From assembly GCA_014378155.1 (NCBI GenBank), contig JACMOF010000586.1, forward strand, positions 1 to 12,064: 12,064 bases of DNA, read 5' to 3'. This document shows positions 1 to 6,538 of this stretch, in pieces (the first letter of the stretch is position 1; each line of letters starts with the position of its first letter). Made by a program: the position numbers and the translations under genes. The stretch is from Caulobacter sp. Lineage in GTDB: Bacteria > Pseudomonadota > Alphaproteobacteria > Caulobacterales > Caulobacteraceae. The notes below the pieces were generated by a model, which saw only the letters and a program-made list of their open reading frames with translations, was not told the DNA's origin and did not search any database.

Positions 1-412
1 CGGTGACCACCCTGGGCGAGGTGGCCGAGACCGGCAAGCCGATCGTCACCCTGGTGGCCGACGGCGAGGCCCTGGTGGTCGAGGCCCTGGTCCTGGGCCG
101 CGACATCGGCTTCGTCCACACCGGCGACCCCGCCGTCGCCAAGCTGGAGGCCTATCCGTTCACTCGCTACGGCACGCTGAGCGGCCAGGTGGTGCAGGTC
201 TCCCCGGACGCCATTGTCGATGAAAAAGAGGCTTGGTGTTTCCCGTCAGAGTGAAGCTCTCACGGGCACGACTTAGGGCTGAAGGCCGGCAAGCCTTGCT
301 GTCGGCTGGCATGAGCGCTTCGGTCGAGATCGTGACGGGGAAACGGCGGGTGATTGATTTTGTATGGTCGCCGGTGGCGAAGACGGTTTCTGAGGCGGGG
401 AGAGAGCGGTGA
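1..412 (+). pseudogene. HlyD-family type I secretion membrane fusion protein, C-terminal part, frameshifted
   Basis: This is the C-terminal end of a periplasmic adaptor that links an inner-membrane ABC exporter to a TolC-type outer-membrane channel in type I secretion. Frame 3 from the left edge reads the typical HlyD segment with GKPIVTLVADGEALVVEA, a 'KDIGF'-like RDIGFVHTGD, and EAYPFTRYGTLSGQV. This frame ends at 254 after the unrelated residues EAWCFPSE. Switching frame in the A run at 223-227 (five A where six would keep frame) restores a classic HlyD ending: RGLVFPVRVKL at about 227-259, then VEIVTGKRRVIDF, and SPVAKTVSEAGRER before TGA at 410-412. The family match on both sides is clear by eye; the break is either a real one-base deletion or a homopolymer sequencing error. 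Codon use also changes near the break, from strongly G/C-ending to mixed. The N-terminus and the cognate ABC transporter lie outside the window. The stop overlaps the next start (GTGA, 409-412). Confidence 0.85.
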
Positions 413-669
413 AATTGATGGCATTCAACTCTTACCGCATGATCAACTGTATTTCATGCGGCCTATCGGTTGTTGCGATAGCCGCGCTTTCGGGGTGTGA
501 GCATAGATCTGAGGTCGATATTTTGACTGAGGAGTACTCGGTATCTTCATCGAAGGCCGAGAGCTGTTCTCTATTTTCAGAGATATTGAATATGGACAAC
601 CGGCTTATCGAAAAAAACTTTCCGTCCGCGGAGAGAAAGTTTCTGACGAAAAACCATTCGAAGACATAA
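409..669 (+). CDS. small predicted lipoprotein, unknown function
   Basis: This 86-residue product begins at a GTG that overlaps the stop of the HlyD-type gene by four bases, with a purine-rich GGGGAGAGAG stretch just upstream as a likely ribosome-binding site. Residues 1-30 look like a lipoprotein signal peptide: a short polar start, a hydrophobic stretch CGLSVVAIAALSGC, and a lipobox LSGC with the acceptor Cys at 30. The mature part is polar (CEHRSEVDIL onward) and I recognise no domain. Its position directly after a secretion adaptor, with coupled translation, suggests a related role such as self-protection or secretion accessory, but that is inference. The region is A/T-richer than the core genes. 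An alternative reading is that the gene continues in frame 3 from about 531 and joins the next gene, giving one longer lipoprotein broken by a frameshift. I am fairly sure of the signal peptide and unsure of the C-terminal half. Confidence 0.55.
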   Translation: MKLMAFNSYRMINCISCGLSVVAIAALSGCEHRSEVDILTEEYSVSSSKAESCSLFSEILNMDNRLIEKNFPSAERKFLTKNHSKT

Positions 670-1004
670 TGCCAGGCGGGAAATTCTACGCGACCGCAAC
701 GGCTGGCCTTCGCCCCGACTCGCCGATGAGCGGCGACGTTACAGATAAGCCAATGCAGCATTATTACTTATCTCGCGTGTACAGAGAGGCCGGAGATTCG
801 AGAAATGAGATCCGCAATCTGATGTTGTCTGCTCTGCCTCAAGAATCCTATGTTGAAATGCAGAGGAACGGGGGCCGATTTCACGTTTCAATGAAGAACA
901 TATATGGCTCATATCTGCCAGCAATTTGCCGACTTCAGAAAATATGCGCCGATACAGGCGCAAGCCGAAGTGTTCTGTCGTTTCAGTGCAATGCTAATTG
1001 GTAG
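669..1004 (+). CDS. unrecognised protein downstream of the lipoprotein
   Basis: This 111-residue reading frame starts at an ATG overlapping the previous TAA (TAATG, 667-671), an arrangement typical of coupled translation. It has no signal peptide or membrane segment. It begins MPGGKFYATATAGLRPDSP and has a central charged segment YYLSRVYREAGDSRNEIRNL. I recognise no family. Two observations make the gene boundaries doubtful. The same frame is already open from 531 and reads plausible protein before the ATG (for example GRELFSIFRDIEYGQPAYRK). Near the end, frame 1 from about 904 to the TAG at 1009-1011 reads HICQQFADFRKYAPIQAQAE, which looks more protein-like than the Cys- and Ser-rich tail in this frame. 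The piece may therefore be the middle of one damaged gene spanning about 409-1011 rather than an independent gene. Confidence 0.4.
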   Translation: MPGGKFYATATAGLRPDSPMSGDVTDKPMQHYYLSRVYREAGDSRNEIRNLMLSALPQESYVEMQRNGGRFHVSMKNIYGSYLPAICRLQKICADTGASRSVLSFQCNANW

Positions 1005-1013
1005 AAAATAGCC

Positions 1014-1397
1014 ATGCCCACTCCATTGGACGGCGCGCTTGTTGCCTTACGTTACACGGCCGCAAATTATCAATATTCCGCTGCAAAGTCTTTCAGCGAC
1101 AATGCCAATGCTATTATTAGGGATTTCGACGCGCGATGGAAATCGACGACGCTCCGTCGTCAAATCGAAGTCGGCGGGGCGGTGGAGCTGGATCCATTCT
1201 TCGCGAAGGGCGCGGCAAAGGGTTTCGCCAAGAAGATGTTTGGTAAGCGGGCCAAGTGGATACCTATACCGGGTATAACGGTTGGAGCCCAAGCTTCCAC
1301 TGGGGGAGTTCCCACCGTTTCCGGAAAAGCTGGAAGAAATAGGGATACACACCCTTTAGAAGCGAGCCCCCAAGAAATAGGGACACACACCCTTTAG
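1014..1397 (+). CDS. unrecognised small protein whose tail runs into a tandem repeat
   Basis: This is a 127-residue reading frame starting at an ATG that lies two bases after a frame-1 TAG (1009-1011). The upstream sequence is only a weak ribosome-binding site (TAGAAAATAG). The N-terminal half contains AAKSFSDNANAIIRDFDARW; the middle has a basic stretch KGAAKGFAKKMFGKRAKW followed by IPIPGITVGAQASTGG. There is no signal peptide or convincing membrane segment, and I recognise no family. From about residue 108 the protein is encoded by the paired 38-bp repeats, giving a tail (NRDTHPLEASPQEIGTHTL) unlikely to be ancestral. The natural stop was therefore probably lost when the repeats arrived, or the gene is a fragment of something larger. 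It is A/T-richer than the chromosomal genes that follow. Confidence 0.45.
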   Translation: MPTPLDGALVALRYTAANYQYSAAKSFSDNANAIIRDFDARWKSTTLRRQIEVGGAVELDPFFAKGAAKGFAKKMFGKRAKWIPIPGITVGAQASTGGVPTVSGKAGRNRDTHPLEASPQEIGTHTL

Positions 1398-1409
1398 AAG
1401 CGAGCCACC
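1334..1409. repeat. two tandem copies of a 38-bp repeat, REP-like
   Basis: Positions 1334-1371 and 1372-1409 are direct, adjacent copies of a 38-bp unit that differ at two positions (36 of 38 identical by eye). Each holds AATAGGG, a short ACACAC spacer and CCCTTTA, an imperfect inverted repeat able to form a small hairpin, followed by GAAGCGAGCC. The AATAGGG/ACACACACCCT core resembles sequences around REP-associated tyrosine (Y1-type) transposase genes, but no such transposase is visible here, so that link is inference. The pair sits at the boundary between the A/T-richer accessory block and the high-GC chromosome. Confidence 0.8.
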
Positions 1410-1470
1410 AAAGCACCCTTGAGTGGGGCGCTCCACACCGATCGTCTCCAGGTCGCCGTTGCCTGCGCCC

Positions 1471-2301
1471 TCAGTCCTCCAGATCAAACGGCAACTCGTC
1501 CTGGTCGCCCTTGGGCGGGCGGGGTGTGGCCTTGGAGACCGGTTTGTAGGGCTTGTCCATCACCAGAGGCGGCTCGTCGAGGTCGTCGTCCCAGGGCGCT
1601 TCAATCGGATCGGCGGTGGTGTCGATCTCGTCGAACAGCGGGGCGGTGGTCGTGGCGGCCACGGCCTCGTGCGCGGGCTGGTAGGGCTTGGGCGACGGGG
1701 CGGGTACGGGCCGAGCGATCTCCGGCTCGGCCGGCGGGCGCGACGGCCTGGCCGGCTGCAGTTGGGCCTTCGGGGCCAACGGCCGGCGGACAATGGCGTC
1801 GGCGCGCAGCAGCCAGCGGTTGGCTTCCTGGATGGCGTCGGCCGGTGAGCGGGTCTCGCGGCGCGCCTGGTCGCCGTCCAGCCACAGGTCGAGCTCGAAG
1901 TCGGGATGGCGCGGATCGTCGAAGATCAGTTTCAGCGTCACCTGTGCAGCCTGTTGGACGATCTGGTCGATCGCGCGGCGCTGCTCGCCCCGGAAAACGC
2001 GGCCGATCACCTGGCCATCCACCGCCAGTTCCGCGCCCATCAGCTCGTCGATGCGGTAGATCAGGCACCAGGCGCCGCTGTCCCAGGCCACGGCGGCCTG
2101 GTTGGTGGAGAAGTTGAAACCCGCCCCGCGACCGCGCCCCCGCGCGATGATCACCGTCTCCGGCGCGCCCTTCAGCACGTGGCGCAGGGACCGGCGGATG
2201 CGGCGGTCCTCGTCAATGAACCAGATCGCGGCGCTGCCCATGAACGTGACGGCCGAGGCCGAGATCGTCACCAACAGCATAAGACGCCAGAGTTCGCTCA
2301 T
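1471..2301 (-). CDS. membrane-anchored hypothetical protein with proline-rich C-terminal half
   Basis: This 276-residue protein probably belongs to a conserved hypothetical family, though I cannot name one. Residues 7-28 (LMLLVTISASAVTFMGSAAIWF) form a single N-terminal membrane segment. Residues about 30-150 look like a folded domain with mixed strands and helices (AWDSGAWCLIYRIDELMG, then LTLWLDGD-type segments around FELDLWLDGDQARRETRSP). From about 175 to the end the chain is rich in Pro, Ala and acidic residues, likely disordered, ending DELPFDLED. Codon use is strongly G/C-ending, as in the core genes, so it is native. It lies 44 bp downstream of xthA on the same strand and may be co-transcribed. 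The strong plus-strand open frame over 1419-2117 is a high-GC shadow of this gene. Confidence that it is a gene is high; function is unknown. Confidence 0.8.
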   Translation of the reverse strand: MSELWRLMLLVTISASAVTFMGSAAIWFIDEDRRIRRSLRHVLKGAPETVIIARGRGRGAGFNFSTNQAAVAWDSGAWCLIYRIDELMGAELAVDGQVIGRVFRGEQRRAIDQIVQQAAQVTLKLIFDDPRHPDFELDLWLDGDQARRETRSPADAIQEANRWLLRADAIVRRPLAPKAQLQPARPSRPPAEPEIARPVPAPSPKPYQPAHEAVAATTTAPLFDEIDTTADPIEAPWDDDLDEPPLVMDKPYKPVSKATPRPPKGDQDELPFDLED

Positions 2302-2345
2302 GAGATCAGGCTAGCGAGAGTCCGGGTTTGGGAACAGGGCGAAGA

Positions 2346-3140
2346 CTAGAGCGAAAGCTCGACCACGACCGGAACGTGGTCCGAAGGCTTCTCCTTGTCG
2401 CGCTCGTCGCGGTGGATCACCACGCCCTGAAGCTTGTCGGCGGCCTGGGGCGACAGCAGTAGGTGGTCGATGCGGATGCCCAGGTTTCGCGGCCAGGCGC
2501 CGGCCTGATAGTCCCAGAAGGTGTAGCCGTGCGGCGCGCCGTCGGCCTGCATATAGGCGTCGGTGAAGCCGAGGTTTTTCAGCGCGCGAAAGGCGCCCCG
2601 GCTTTCGGGACGAAATAGGGCGTCGTTCACCCAGGCCTCGGGGTTGGCGACGTCCTCGGGCTCGGGGATCACGTTGTAGTCGCCGGCGATAACCAGCGGC
2701 TCTTCCAAGGCCAGCAGGCGCTGGGCGTGGGCCTGAAGCCGGCGCATCCAAGCCAGCTTGTAGGTGAACTTCTCGGTATCGACCGGATTGCCGTTGGGCA
2801 GGTAGATGCCCGCTACGCGGAACGGGGTCGGCGCGCCGATCACCGCCTCGATATAGCGCGACTGCTCATCGACCTCGTCGTCGTCCTCGTTCCGGAAGGG
2901 CAGGCCGCGCCGCACGTCCTCCATCGGATATTTCGAGAGCATGGCCACGCCGTTGTAGGTCTTCTGGCCGTGGACGGCCACGTTGTAGCCCAGGCGTTCG
3001 AAGCCCTCGACGGGGAACTTCTCGTCGACGCACTTGATCTCCTGCAGCACGGCCACGTCGGGCGAGGCCGATTCGAACCACTCCAGCACTCTTTCCAGGC
3101 GGGCGTTGACGGAATTGACGTTCCAGGTGGCGATACGCAT
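2346..3140 (-). CDS. xthA: exodeoxyribonuclease III (AP endonuclease)
   Basis: Exonuclease III acts in base excision repair: it cleaves the DNA backbone at abasic sites and removes 3'-blocking groups and 3'-terminal nucleotides using a divalent metal. At 264 residues it has the usual length for the family and the complete endonuclease/exonuclease/phosphatase fold signature. Visible active-site positions are N7 in TWNVNS, the metal ligand E34 in VLQEIK, Y113 in GIYLPNGNP, D154 and N156 in GDYNVI, D225 in RIDHLLLS, and D254-H255 in PSDHVPVV. No key residue is missing. The start MRIATWNVNS is the standard one for the family. The gene is divergent from the small membrane protein at 3177, with 36 bp between the starts, and is followed on its own strand by the membrane-anchored hypothetical. 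The assignment is secure. Confidence 0.97.
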   Translation of the reverse strand: MRIATWNVNSVNARLERVLEWFESASPDVAVLQEIKCVDEKFPVEGFERLGYNVAVHGQKTYNGVAMLSKYPMEDVRRGLPFRNEDDDEVDEQSRYIEAVIGAPTPFRVAGIYLPNGNPVDTEKFTYKLAWMRRLQAHAQRLLALEEPLVIAGDYNVIPEPEDVANPEAWVNDALFRPESRGAFRALKNLGFTDAYMQADGAPHGYTFWDYQAGAWPRNLGIRIDHLLLSPQAADKLQGVVIHRDERDKEKPSDHVPVVVELSL

Positions 3141-3176
3141 TGACGGCTCCAGTCGGCGGCGGGAAGGCTAGAGCCC

Positions 3177-3515
3177 ATGGCGAGCACGCTCAAGTCGGGG
3201 TTCCAGATTTCACGACGCGGCCGACTCTTGCTGCTGGTTCTGGCGACCGTGACCTGCTGCGCCTTGGCCGTGGCCGGCGCGGTGGCCGCCGTCTTCACGC
3301 CGCTGGTGTTCGACGCCCCGGGCGCCCTGCGCAATCCCATGGCCTGGATCGGTTTCGTGCTGGGGGCGAGCTTCTGGATCGTTTGCCTGCTGGGCCGGCT
3401 GCGGGCCGGGGCGGAATGGAAGCGCGGCCGCGAGCCGATCGCCTGGGCGGCCATGGCCGCGCCGCTGGCCTGGGGCGCGGCGGCGCTGGCGGTGTTGCAG
3501 TTCGTGCCGGCCTAG
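3177..3515 (+). CDS. small multi-pass inner-membrane protein, unknown function
   Basis: This 112-residue protein has about three predicted membrane segments: residues 18-43 (LLLLVLATVTCCALAVAGAV and onward), about 55-74 (MAWIGFVLGASFWIVCLLG) and about 88-111. A basic N-terminus (FQISRRGR) and the basic loop RLRAGAEWKRGREP suggest cytoplasmic faces. The start is supported by a GGGAAGG purine stretch nine bases upstream. Codon use is G/C-ending like the core. It is transcribed away from xthA and converges on the coiled-coil protein, their stops being seven bases apart. I recognise no family. Confidence 0.75.
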   Translation: MASTLKSGFQISRRGRLLLLVLATVTCCALAVAGAVAAVFTPLVFDAPGALRNPMAWIGFVLGASFWIVCLLGRLRAGAEWKRGREPIAWAAMAAPLAWGAAALAVLQFVPA

Positions 3516-3522
3516 TGGGTCC

Positions 3523-3891
3523 TCAGCGCGGCGCCGCGCGAGAGGAGCCCACGGCTTGTCCAGCCTGGAAGGCCGATAGCAGATTGGCTTGAACGCTCAT
3601 AACGAGGGCGGCGGCCGCCAGGATGGAGGTGATCATTGTGATGACCACGGTCCATCGCGTGGCCTTGTTGTCGGCCTTGCTTTCAGATCTCAAGGAATTC
3701 ACCTGCGCGATAAGACCATGGTCGCCGGTGATGATCTCGCCCAGCCGGTCGATCTTACTGCTGAGTTCGACGAAACGCGTCTCGCTGCGCGCCTCTGCGG
3801 CTTCCAGTCTGGCTTCCGTCTCTTCGCGCGTCATGGCGTTCATCTTGCGACCGGGGCGCCTTGGTTTCAATTGGCTTTTCGATGTGGCCAT
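3523..3891 (-). CDS. coiled-coil protein with one membrane segment, unknown function
   Basis: This 122-residue product has three parts: a basic N-terminal tail (KSQLKPRRPGRK, residues 5-16), a charged helical stretch likely to be a coiled coil (about 21-75: EETEARLEAAEARSETRF, LSSKIDRLGEII), and one membrane segment at about 81-101 (TVVITMITSILAAAALVMSV), leaving a short C-terminal tail. A small helical membrane-anchored protein of this kind could be a scaffold or phage-derived, but nothing in the sequence decides between these. The start at 3891 is chosen because a plausible promoter lies just upstream; ATG codons at residues 17 and 20 are alternatives. The gene and its upstream region are less G/C-biased than neighbouring genes, hinting at a more recent arrival. 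It lies 94 bp downstream of the erpA stop on the same strand. Confidence 0.7.
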   Translation of the reverse strand: MATSKSQLKPRRPGRKMNAMTREETEARLEAAEARSETRFVELSSKIDRLGEIITGDHGLIAQVNSLRSESKADNKATRWTVVITMITSILAAAALVMSVQANLLSAFQAGQAVGSSRAAPR

Positions 3892-3912
3892 GCCCTCGCC
3901 CGAGATGGCATC

Positions 3913-3938
3913 GAGCTAGCGTTTATGATTTGTTCCAA
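3913..3938 (-). promoter_or_regulatory. candidate housekeeping (sigma-73-type) promoter for the coiled-coil gene
   Basis: On the minus strand a -35-like TTGGAAC (3932-3938) is followed after 11 bp by GCTAGCTC (3913-3920). The Caulobacter housekeeping consensus is TTGACGS, 10-14 bp, GCTANAWC. The -10 matches seven of eight positions and the spacing fits, while the -35 is weaker. The start codon at 3891 would then have a very short leader. Confidence 0.45.
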
Positions 3939-3985
3939 ACTCATAGCGTCACCCGAAGCGGTTTGCAATCGCTTGAGTTGAAGTA

Positions 3986-4318
3986 TTAGATCGAGAAGCT
4001 GACGCCGCAGCCGCAGCTGGACTTGGCGTTGGGATTGCGCACCCGGAACTCGGCCCCGGCCAGCTCATCGACGAAATCGATTTCCGAGCCCTTCAACAGG
4101 GCCAAGGAGATCACGTCGACCAGGGCCGCCGCCCCGTCGCGCTCGACCCGCAGGTCGTCGGCGTCGGCGGCGTTGACCAGGTCGAACCGATACTGGAAGC
4201 CCGAGCACCCGCCGCCATCGACGGCGACGCGCAGCATCACCGGATGGCCTTCGGCCTCCGAGATCTTATGCAGCCGGCGGGCGGCGTTGGGAGAAAGCGT
4301 AACGGAGGTGTCGGTCAT
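3986..4318 (-). CDS. erpA: A-type iron-sulfur cluster insertion protein (ErpA/IscA family)
   Basis: A-type carrier proteins receive Fe-S clusters from the assembly scaffold and deliver them to apo-enzymes in the cytoplasm. This 110-residue protein has the standard family length and all three cluster-binding cysteines: C38 in GGGCSGFQY, and C102 and C104 in the terminal SCGCGVSF. The start [19 protein letters not shown] matches the usual family N-terminus. It is transcribed divergently from dgt, with 78 bp between the two starts. The erpA-dgt pairing is, to my knowledge, common in alphaproteobacteria. The choice of erpA over iscA follows the overall form and the absence of isc or suf neighbours in view, so family is certain and the symbol only probable. 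Confidence 0.93.
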   Translation of the reverse strand: MTDTSVTLSPNAARRLHKISEAEGHPVMLRVAVDGGGCSGFQYRFDLVNAADADDLRVERDGAAALVDVISLALLKGSEIDFVDELAGAEFRVRNPNAKSSCGCGVSFSI

Positions 4319-4396
4319 GGCTGTGGAAAACCCGTGCTTGACCTATATGAGGGTGTCCGCGCCCCAGGGAAAGGGGGCGATCAGCAAAGGCCGCTC
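4319..4396. promoter_or_regulatory. shared divergent promoter region of erpA and dgt
   Basis: This 78-bp gap separates the divergent starts of erpA and dgt and must contain both promoters unless they lie within the genes. A TTGACC at 4338-4343 on the plus strand resembles a -35, but no convincing -10 follows at the expected distance; an A/T-rich TATAT lies immediately after it and could serve the minus strand. No operator palindrome stands out. Elements within the region are uncertain. Confidence 0.5.
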
Positions 4397-5581
4397 ATGT
4401 CGTCGTCTCCGTTCATCGTTCCGCGCGCCCCCTATGCCGAGGATCCGTCCAAGTCGCGGGGCCGTCGCTTCCCCGAGGACGAGAGCCGCACGCGCACGCC
4501 GTTCGCCCGCGACCGCGACCGCATCATCCACACCTCGGCCTTCCGCCGGCTGAAGGAAAAAACCCAGGTGTTCGTCGCCCACGAGGGCGACAATTTCCGC
4601 ACCCGTCTAACCCACTCGCTGGAAGTAGCCCAGGTCGCGCGCTCGCTGGCCACGGCCCTCGGGCTCGACAGCGACCTGGCCGAGACCATCGCCCTGGGCC
4701 ACGACATCGGCCACCCGCCTTTCGGCCACGCTGGCGAGGACGAGCTTCAGGCCAGGATGGAACCCTATGGCGGCTTCGACCACAACGTCCAGACCTTCCG
4801 CGTCGTCACCGAGCTGGAGCGCCGCTATCCGGACTTCGACGGCCTGAACCTGACTTGGGAAACCCTGGAAGGGATCATCAAGCACAACGGCCCCGTCATT
4901 GATAAACTCGGCAAGCCGTCGTGGAAGGCGATCGCCGACTATGACGGCGCGTATAATTTGGGCCTCAACACCTGGGCTTCGGCCGAGGCCCAGGTCGCGG
5001 CCCTGGCCGACGACATCGCCTATAACAATCACGACGTCGATGACGGGGTCGAGGCGGGGCTGTTCACCTTGGACGAACTGATGGACGTGCCGTTGATCGG
5101 TCCGATCCTGGCGGCTGTGCGCAGCGAGCGTCCGGACCTGGACCTGCGCTTGACCCGCCTGGAGGCCGTGCGGCGGATGATCGGCGCCATGGTTGATGAC
5201 GTGATGGGCGAGACGCTGCAGCGCGCCGGCGCGAGCGGCGTGCAGACCGCCGACGAGGTGCGGGGCCTGGACCATGCCCTGGTGGCCTTCTCGGCCGACA
5301 TGGCCGAGGATTTGGCGCGGCTTCGGCAGTTCCTGCATGCCCGGATGTACCGTCATTGGCGCGTCAATCGGACTCGTAGCCAGGCGCGCCGTATTCTGGC
5401 CGAGATGTTCAGCCTGTTCTTGGCCGAGCCCGACGTTCTGCCGTCGGAATGGTTCGCCCGGTCGCAGAACTGCGACGAGGCCGGCCGCGCCCGCGTGGTC
5501 TGCGACTACATCGCGGGCATGACCGACCGTTTCGCCATCGAAGAGCACCGAAAACTGTTCCAGCTGGAAGTCTGGAACTAG
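4397..5581 (+). CDS. dgt: deoxyguanosinetriphosphate triphosphohydrolase-like HD-domain protein
   Basis: Dgt-type enzymes hydrolyse dNTPs to deoxynucleoside and triphosphate and help set nucleotide pools. From the ATG at 4397 the product has 394 residues, typical of the shorter alphaproteobacterial type. This start is preferred over an upstream one at 4244, which would run through erpA antisense, because AAAGG lies six bases upstream and the N-terminus [20 protein letters not shown] is the conserved family start. The HD-domain metal ligands are present: H73 in [11 protein letters not shown]102-D103 in [16 protein letters not shown], and D205/D206 in [27 protein letters not shown] (about 49-59) is the conserved nucleotide-site region. 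The gene follows the divergent region shared with erpA and is separated from the SPOR gene by 113 bp. Identification is secure; substrate preference is not visible. Confidence 0.96.
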   Translation: MSSSPFIVPRAPYAEDPSKSRGRRFPEDESRTRTPFARDRDRIIHTSAFRRLKEKTQVFVAHEGDNFRTRLTHSLEVAQVARSLATALGLDSDLAETIALGHDIGHPPFGHAGEDELQARMEPYGGFDHNVQTFRVVTELERRYPDFDGLNLTWETLEGIIKHNGPVIDKLGKPSWKAIADYDGAYNLGLNTWASAEAQVAALADDIAYNNHDVDDGVEAGLFTLDELMDVPLIGPILAAVRSERPDLDLRLTRLEAVRRMIGAMVDDVMGETLQRAGASGVQTADEVRGLDHALVAFSADMAEDLARLRQFLHARMYRHWRVNRTRSQARRILAEMFSLFLAEPDVLPSEWFARSQNCDEAGRARVVCDYIAGMTDRFAIEEHRKLFQLEVWN

Positions 5582-5694
5582 CCCGGCGCCTGCTGACGGT
5601 TCTGCGTAAGCTCGGGCTTGGTTAGACTATCGAACGCGCGCGTCTGATTCGCTGTCGGCGATCCGCGCGCTGGAATACTGGAGCTTCGACGCGA
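5582..5694 (+). other. intergenic region between dgt and the SPOR gene
   Basis: This 113-bp gap probably carries the promoter for the SPOR-nagZ-scpA transcript. An A/T-richer patch, GGTTAGACTATCG, lies at about 5620-5632, but no clean promoter or terminator match is visible. No coding remnant is seen here. Confidence 0.5.
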
Positions 5695-6525
5695 ATGTCC
5701 GATCCCCACCGCGGCGCCTATACGCCGCCTACCGATGCGCCGCTCTCGTTCGACGCGCGCCAGCCGGTTCGCGGTTCGCGGCCCCTGCCCATGACCCTGA
5801 TCCTCAGCGCCGTGGTCCTGGCCACCCTGGTGGTCGCGGTGCTGCTGATCTATCGCGGCGGAGTCCGGGGCGCCAATGAGCCGCCGCGCACGGTGGGCGA
5901 ACCGGTGGCGTCGATCAAGACGACCCCGCCAGCCGGGGCCACCCAGCCCACCGATCCGGCCTCCGGTCTGCAGATCTACAAGAACGAACAGGCCGAGCCT
6001 TCGCCGACCTTCGCCGCCGCCCCGGAAGCGCCGATGGCTCGTCCGGCCGCGCCGCCCCCGACCACGCCCGTGCAGGCCGAGACCCTGGCTCCGGCCAAGA
6101 CCCCTCCGGTCGGCCCCAACGCGCCGGTCTCGGCGACGCCGGCCGCCAAGCCGAGCCGCGCGCCCAGCATCGAGAGCCTGGCCACGGCCGCCGTCGCGCC
6201 CAAGGCAGGGTCCGTCGCCGCAAGGCCGGTCCAAGCCGCGACAGCCAAGCCCGTCACCGCGCCGGCCACGATCACCGCAGCCGGCGGCCCGGCCAGCGTG
6301 CAGATCGGCGCCCTGTCCTCGACCGCCTTGGCAGACAAGGCCTGGTCCGACGCCGCACGCATCGCGCCCGGCATGGCGGCCGGCAAGGGCAAGCGGGTGG
6401 AAGCGATCGACAAGAACGGCGCGACCCTTTACCGCACCGCCGTCACCGGTTTCGCGAGCCGAGCCGAGGCCAAGGCCTTTTGCGACGCCCTGACCGCCGC
6501 CGGCAAATCCTGCTTCGTGAAGTAG
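5695..6525 (+). CDS. membrane-anchored SPOR-domain protein
   Basis: SPOR domains bind peptidoglycan stripped of stem peptides, and such proteins usually gather at the division septum. This 276-residue protein has a cytoplasmic N-terminus of about 30 residues, one membrane segment at about 33-53 (MTLILSAVVLATLVVAVLLI), a long Ala/Pro/Thr-rich linker of about 140 residues that would span the periplasm, and a C-terminal SPOR domain from about 199 to the end. That domain starts SVQIGALSSTALADKAW, continues VEAIDKNGATLYRTAVTGFA, and ends SRAEAKAFCDALTAAGKSCF, with two Cys (one in AFCDAL, one in SCFVK) placed as in many SPOR domains that form a disulfide. It precedes nagZ by only 13 bp, which links it to cell-wall metabolism. 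The class is secure; a specific name is not. The product of the large minus-strand open frame over this gene is a GC shadow. Confidence 0.92.
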   Translation: MSDPHRGAYTPPTDAPLSFDARQPVRGSRPLPMTLILSAVVLATLVVAVLLIYRGGVRGANEPPRTVGEPVASIKTTPPAGATQPTDPASGLQIYKNEQAEPSPTFAAAPEAPMARPAAPPPTTPVQAETLAPAKTPPVGPNAPVSATPAAKPSRAPSIESLATAAVAPKAGSVAARPVQAATAKPVTAPATITAAGGPASVQIGALSSTALADKAWSDAARIAPGMAAGKGKRVEAIDKNGATLYRTAVTGFASRAEAKAFCDALTAAGKSCFVK

Positions 6526-6538
6526 GGGAGGCGCGCGC

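Noticed and set aside
1334..1409. CRISPR array
   Set aside because: Only two directly adjacent copies with no unique spacers and no cas genes; a simple tandem repeat.
1419..2117. A long plus-strand open frame opposite the membrane-anchored hypothetical gene
   Set aside because: Its product is a low-complexity Arg/Ala/Gly/Pro chain typical of antisense reading in high-GC DNA; the minus-strand frame has a proper membrane segment and domain.
3144..3177. TTGACGG followed by GCTAGAGC as a promoter for the small membrane protein
   Set aside because: Both boxes are good, but the spacer is about 20 bp against the usual 10-14, and the -10 would lie almost on the start codon.
4244..4396. Upstream start for dgt at 4244
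   Set aside because: It would overlap erpA in antisense and add 51 residues with no family similarity; the 4397 ATG has a good ribosome-binding site and the family N-terminus.
4607..5548. A 313-residue minus-strand open frame over dgt
   Set aside because: It is fully covered by the clear dgt gene, and its sequence is His/Gln/Gly-rich without domains; a GC shadow.
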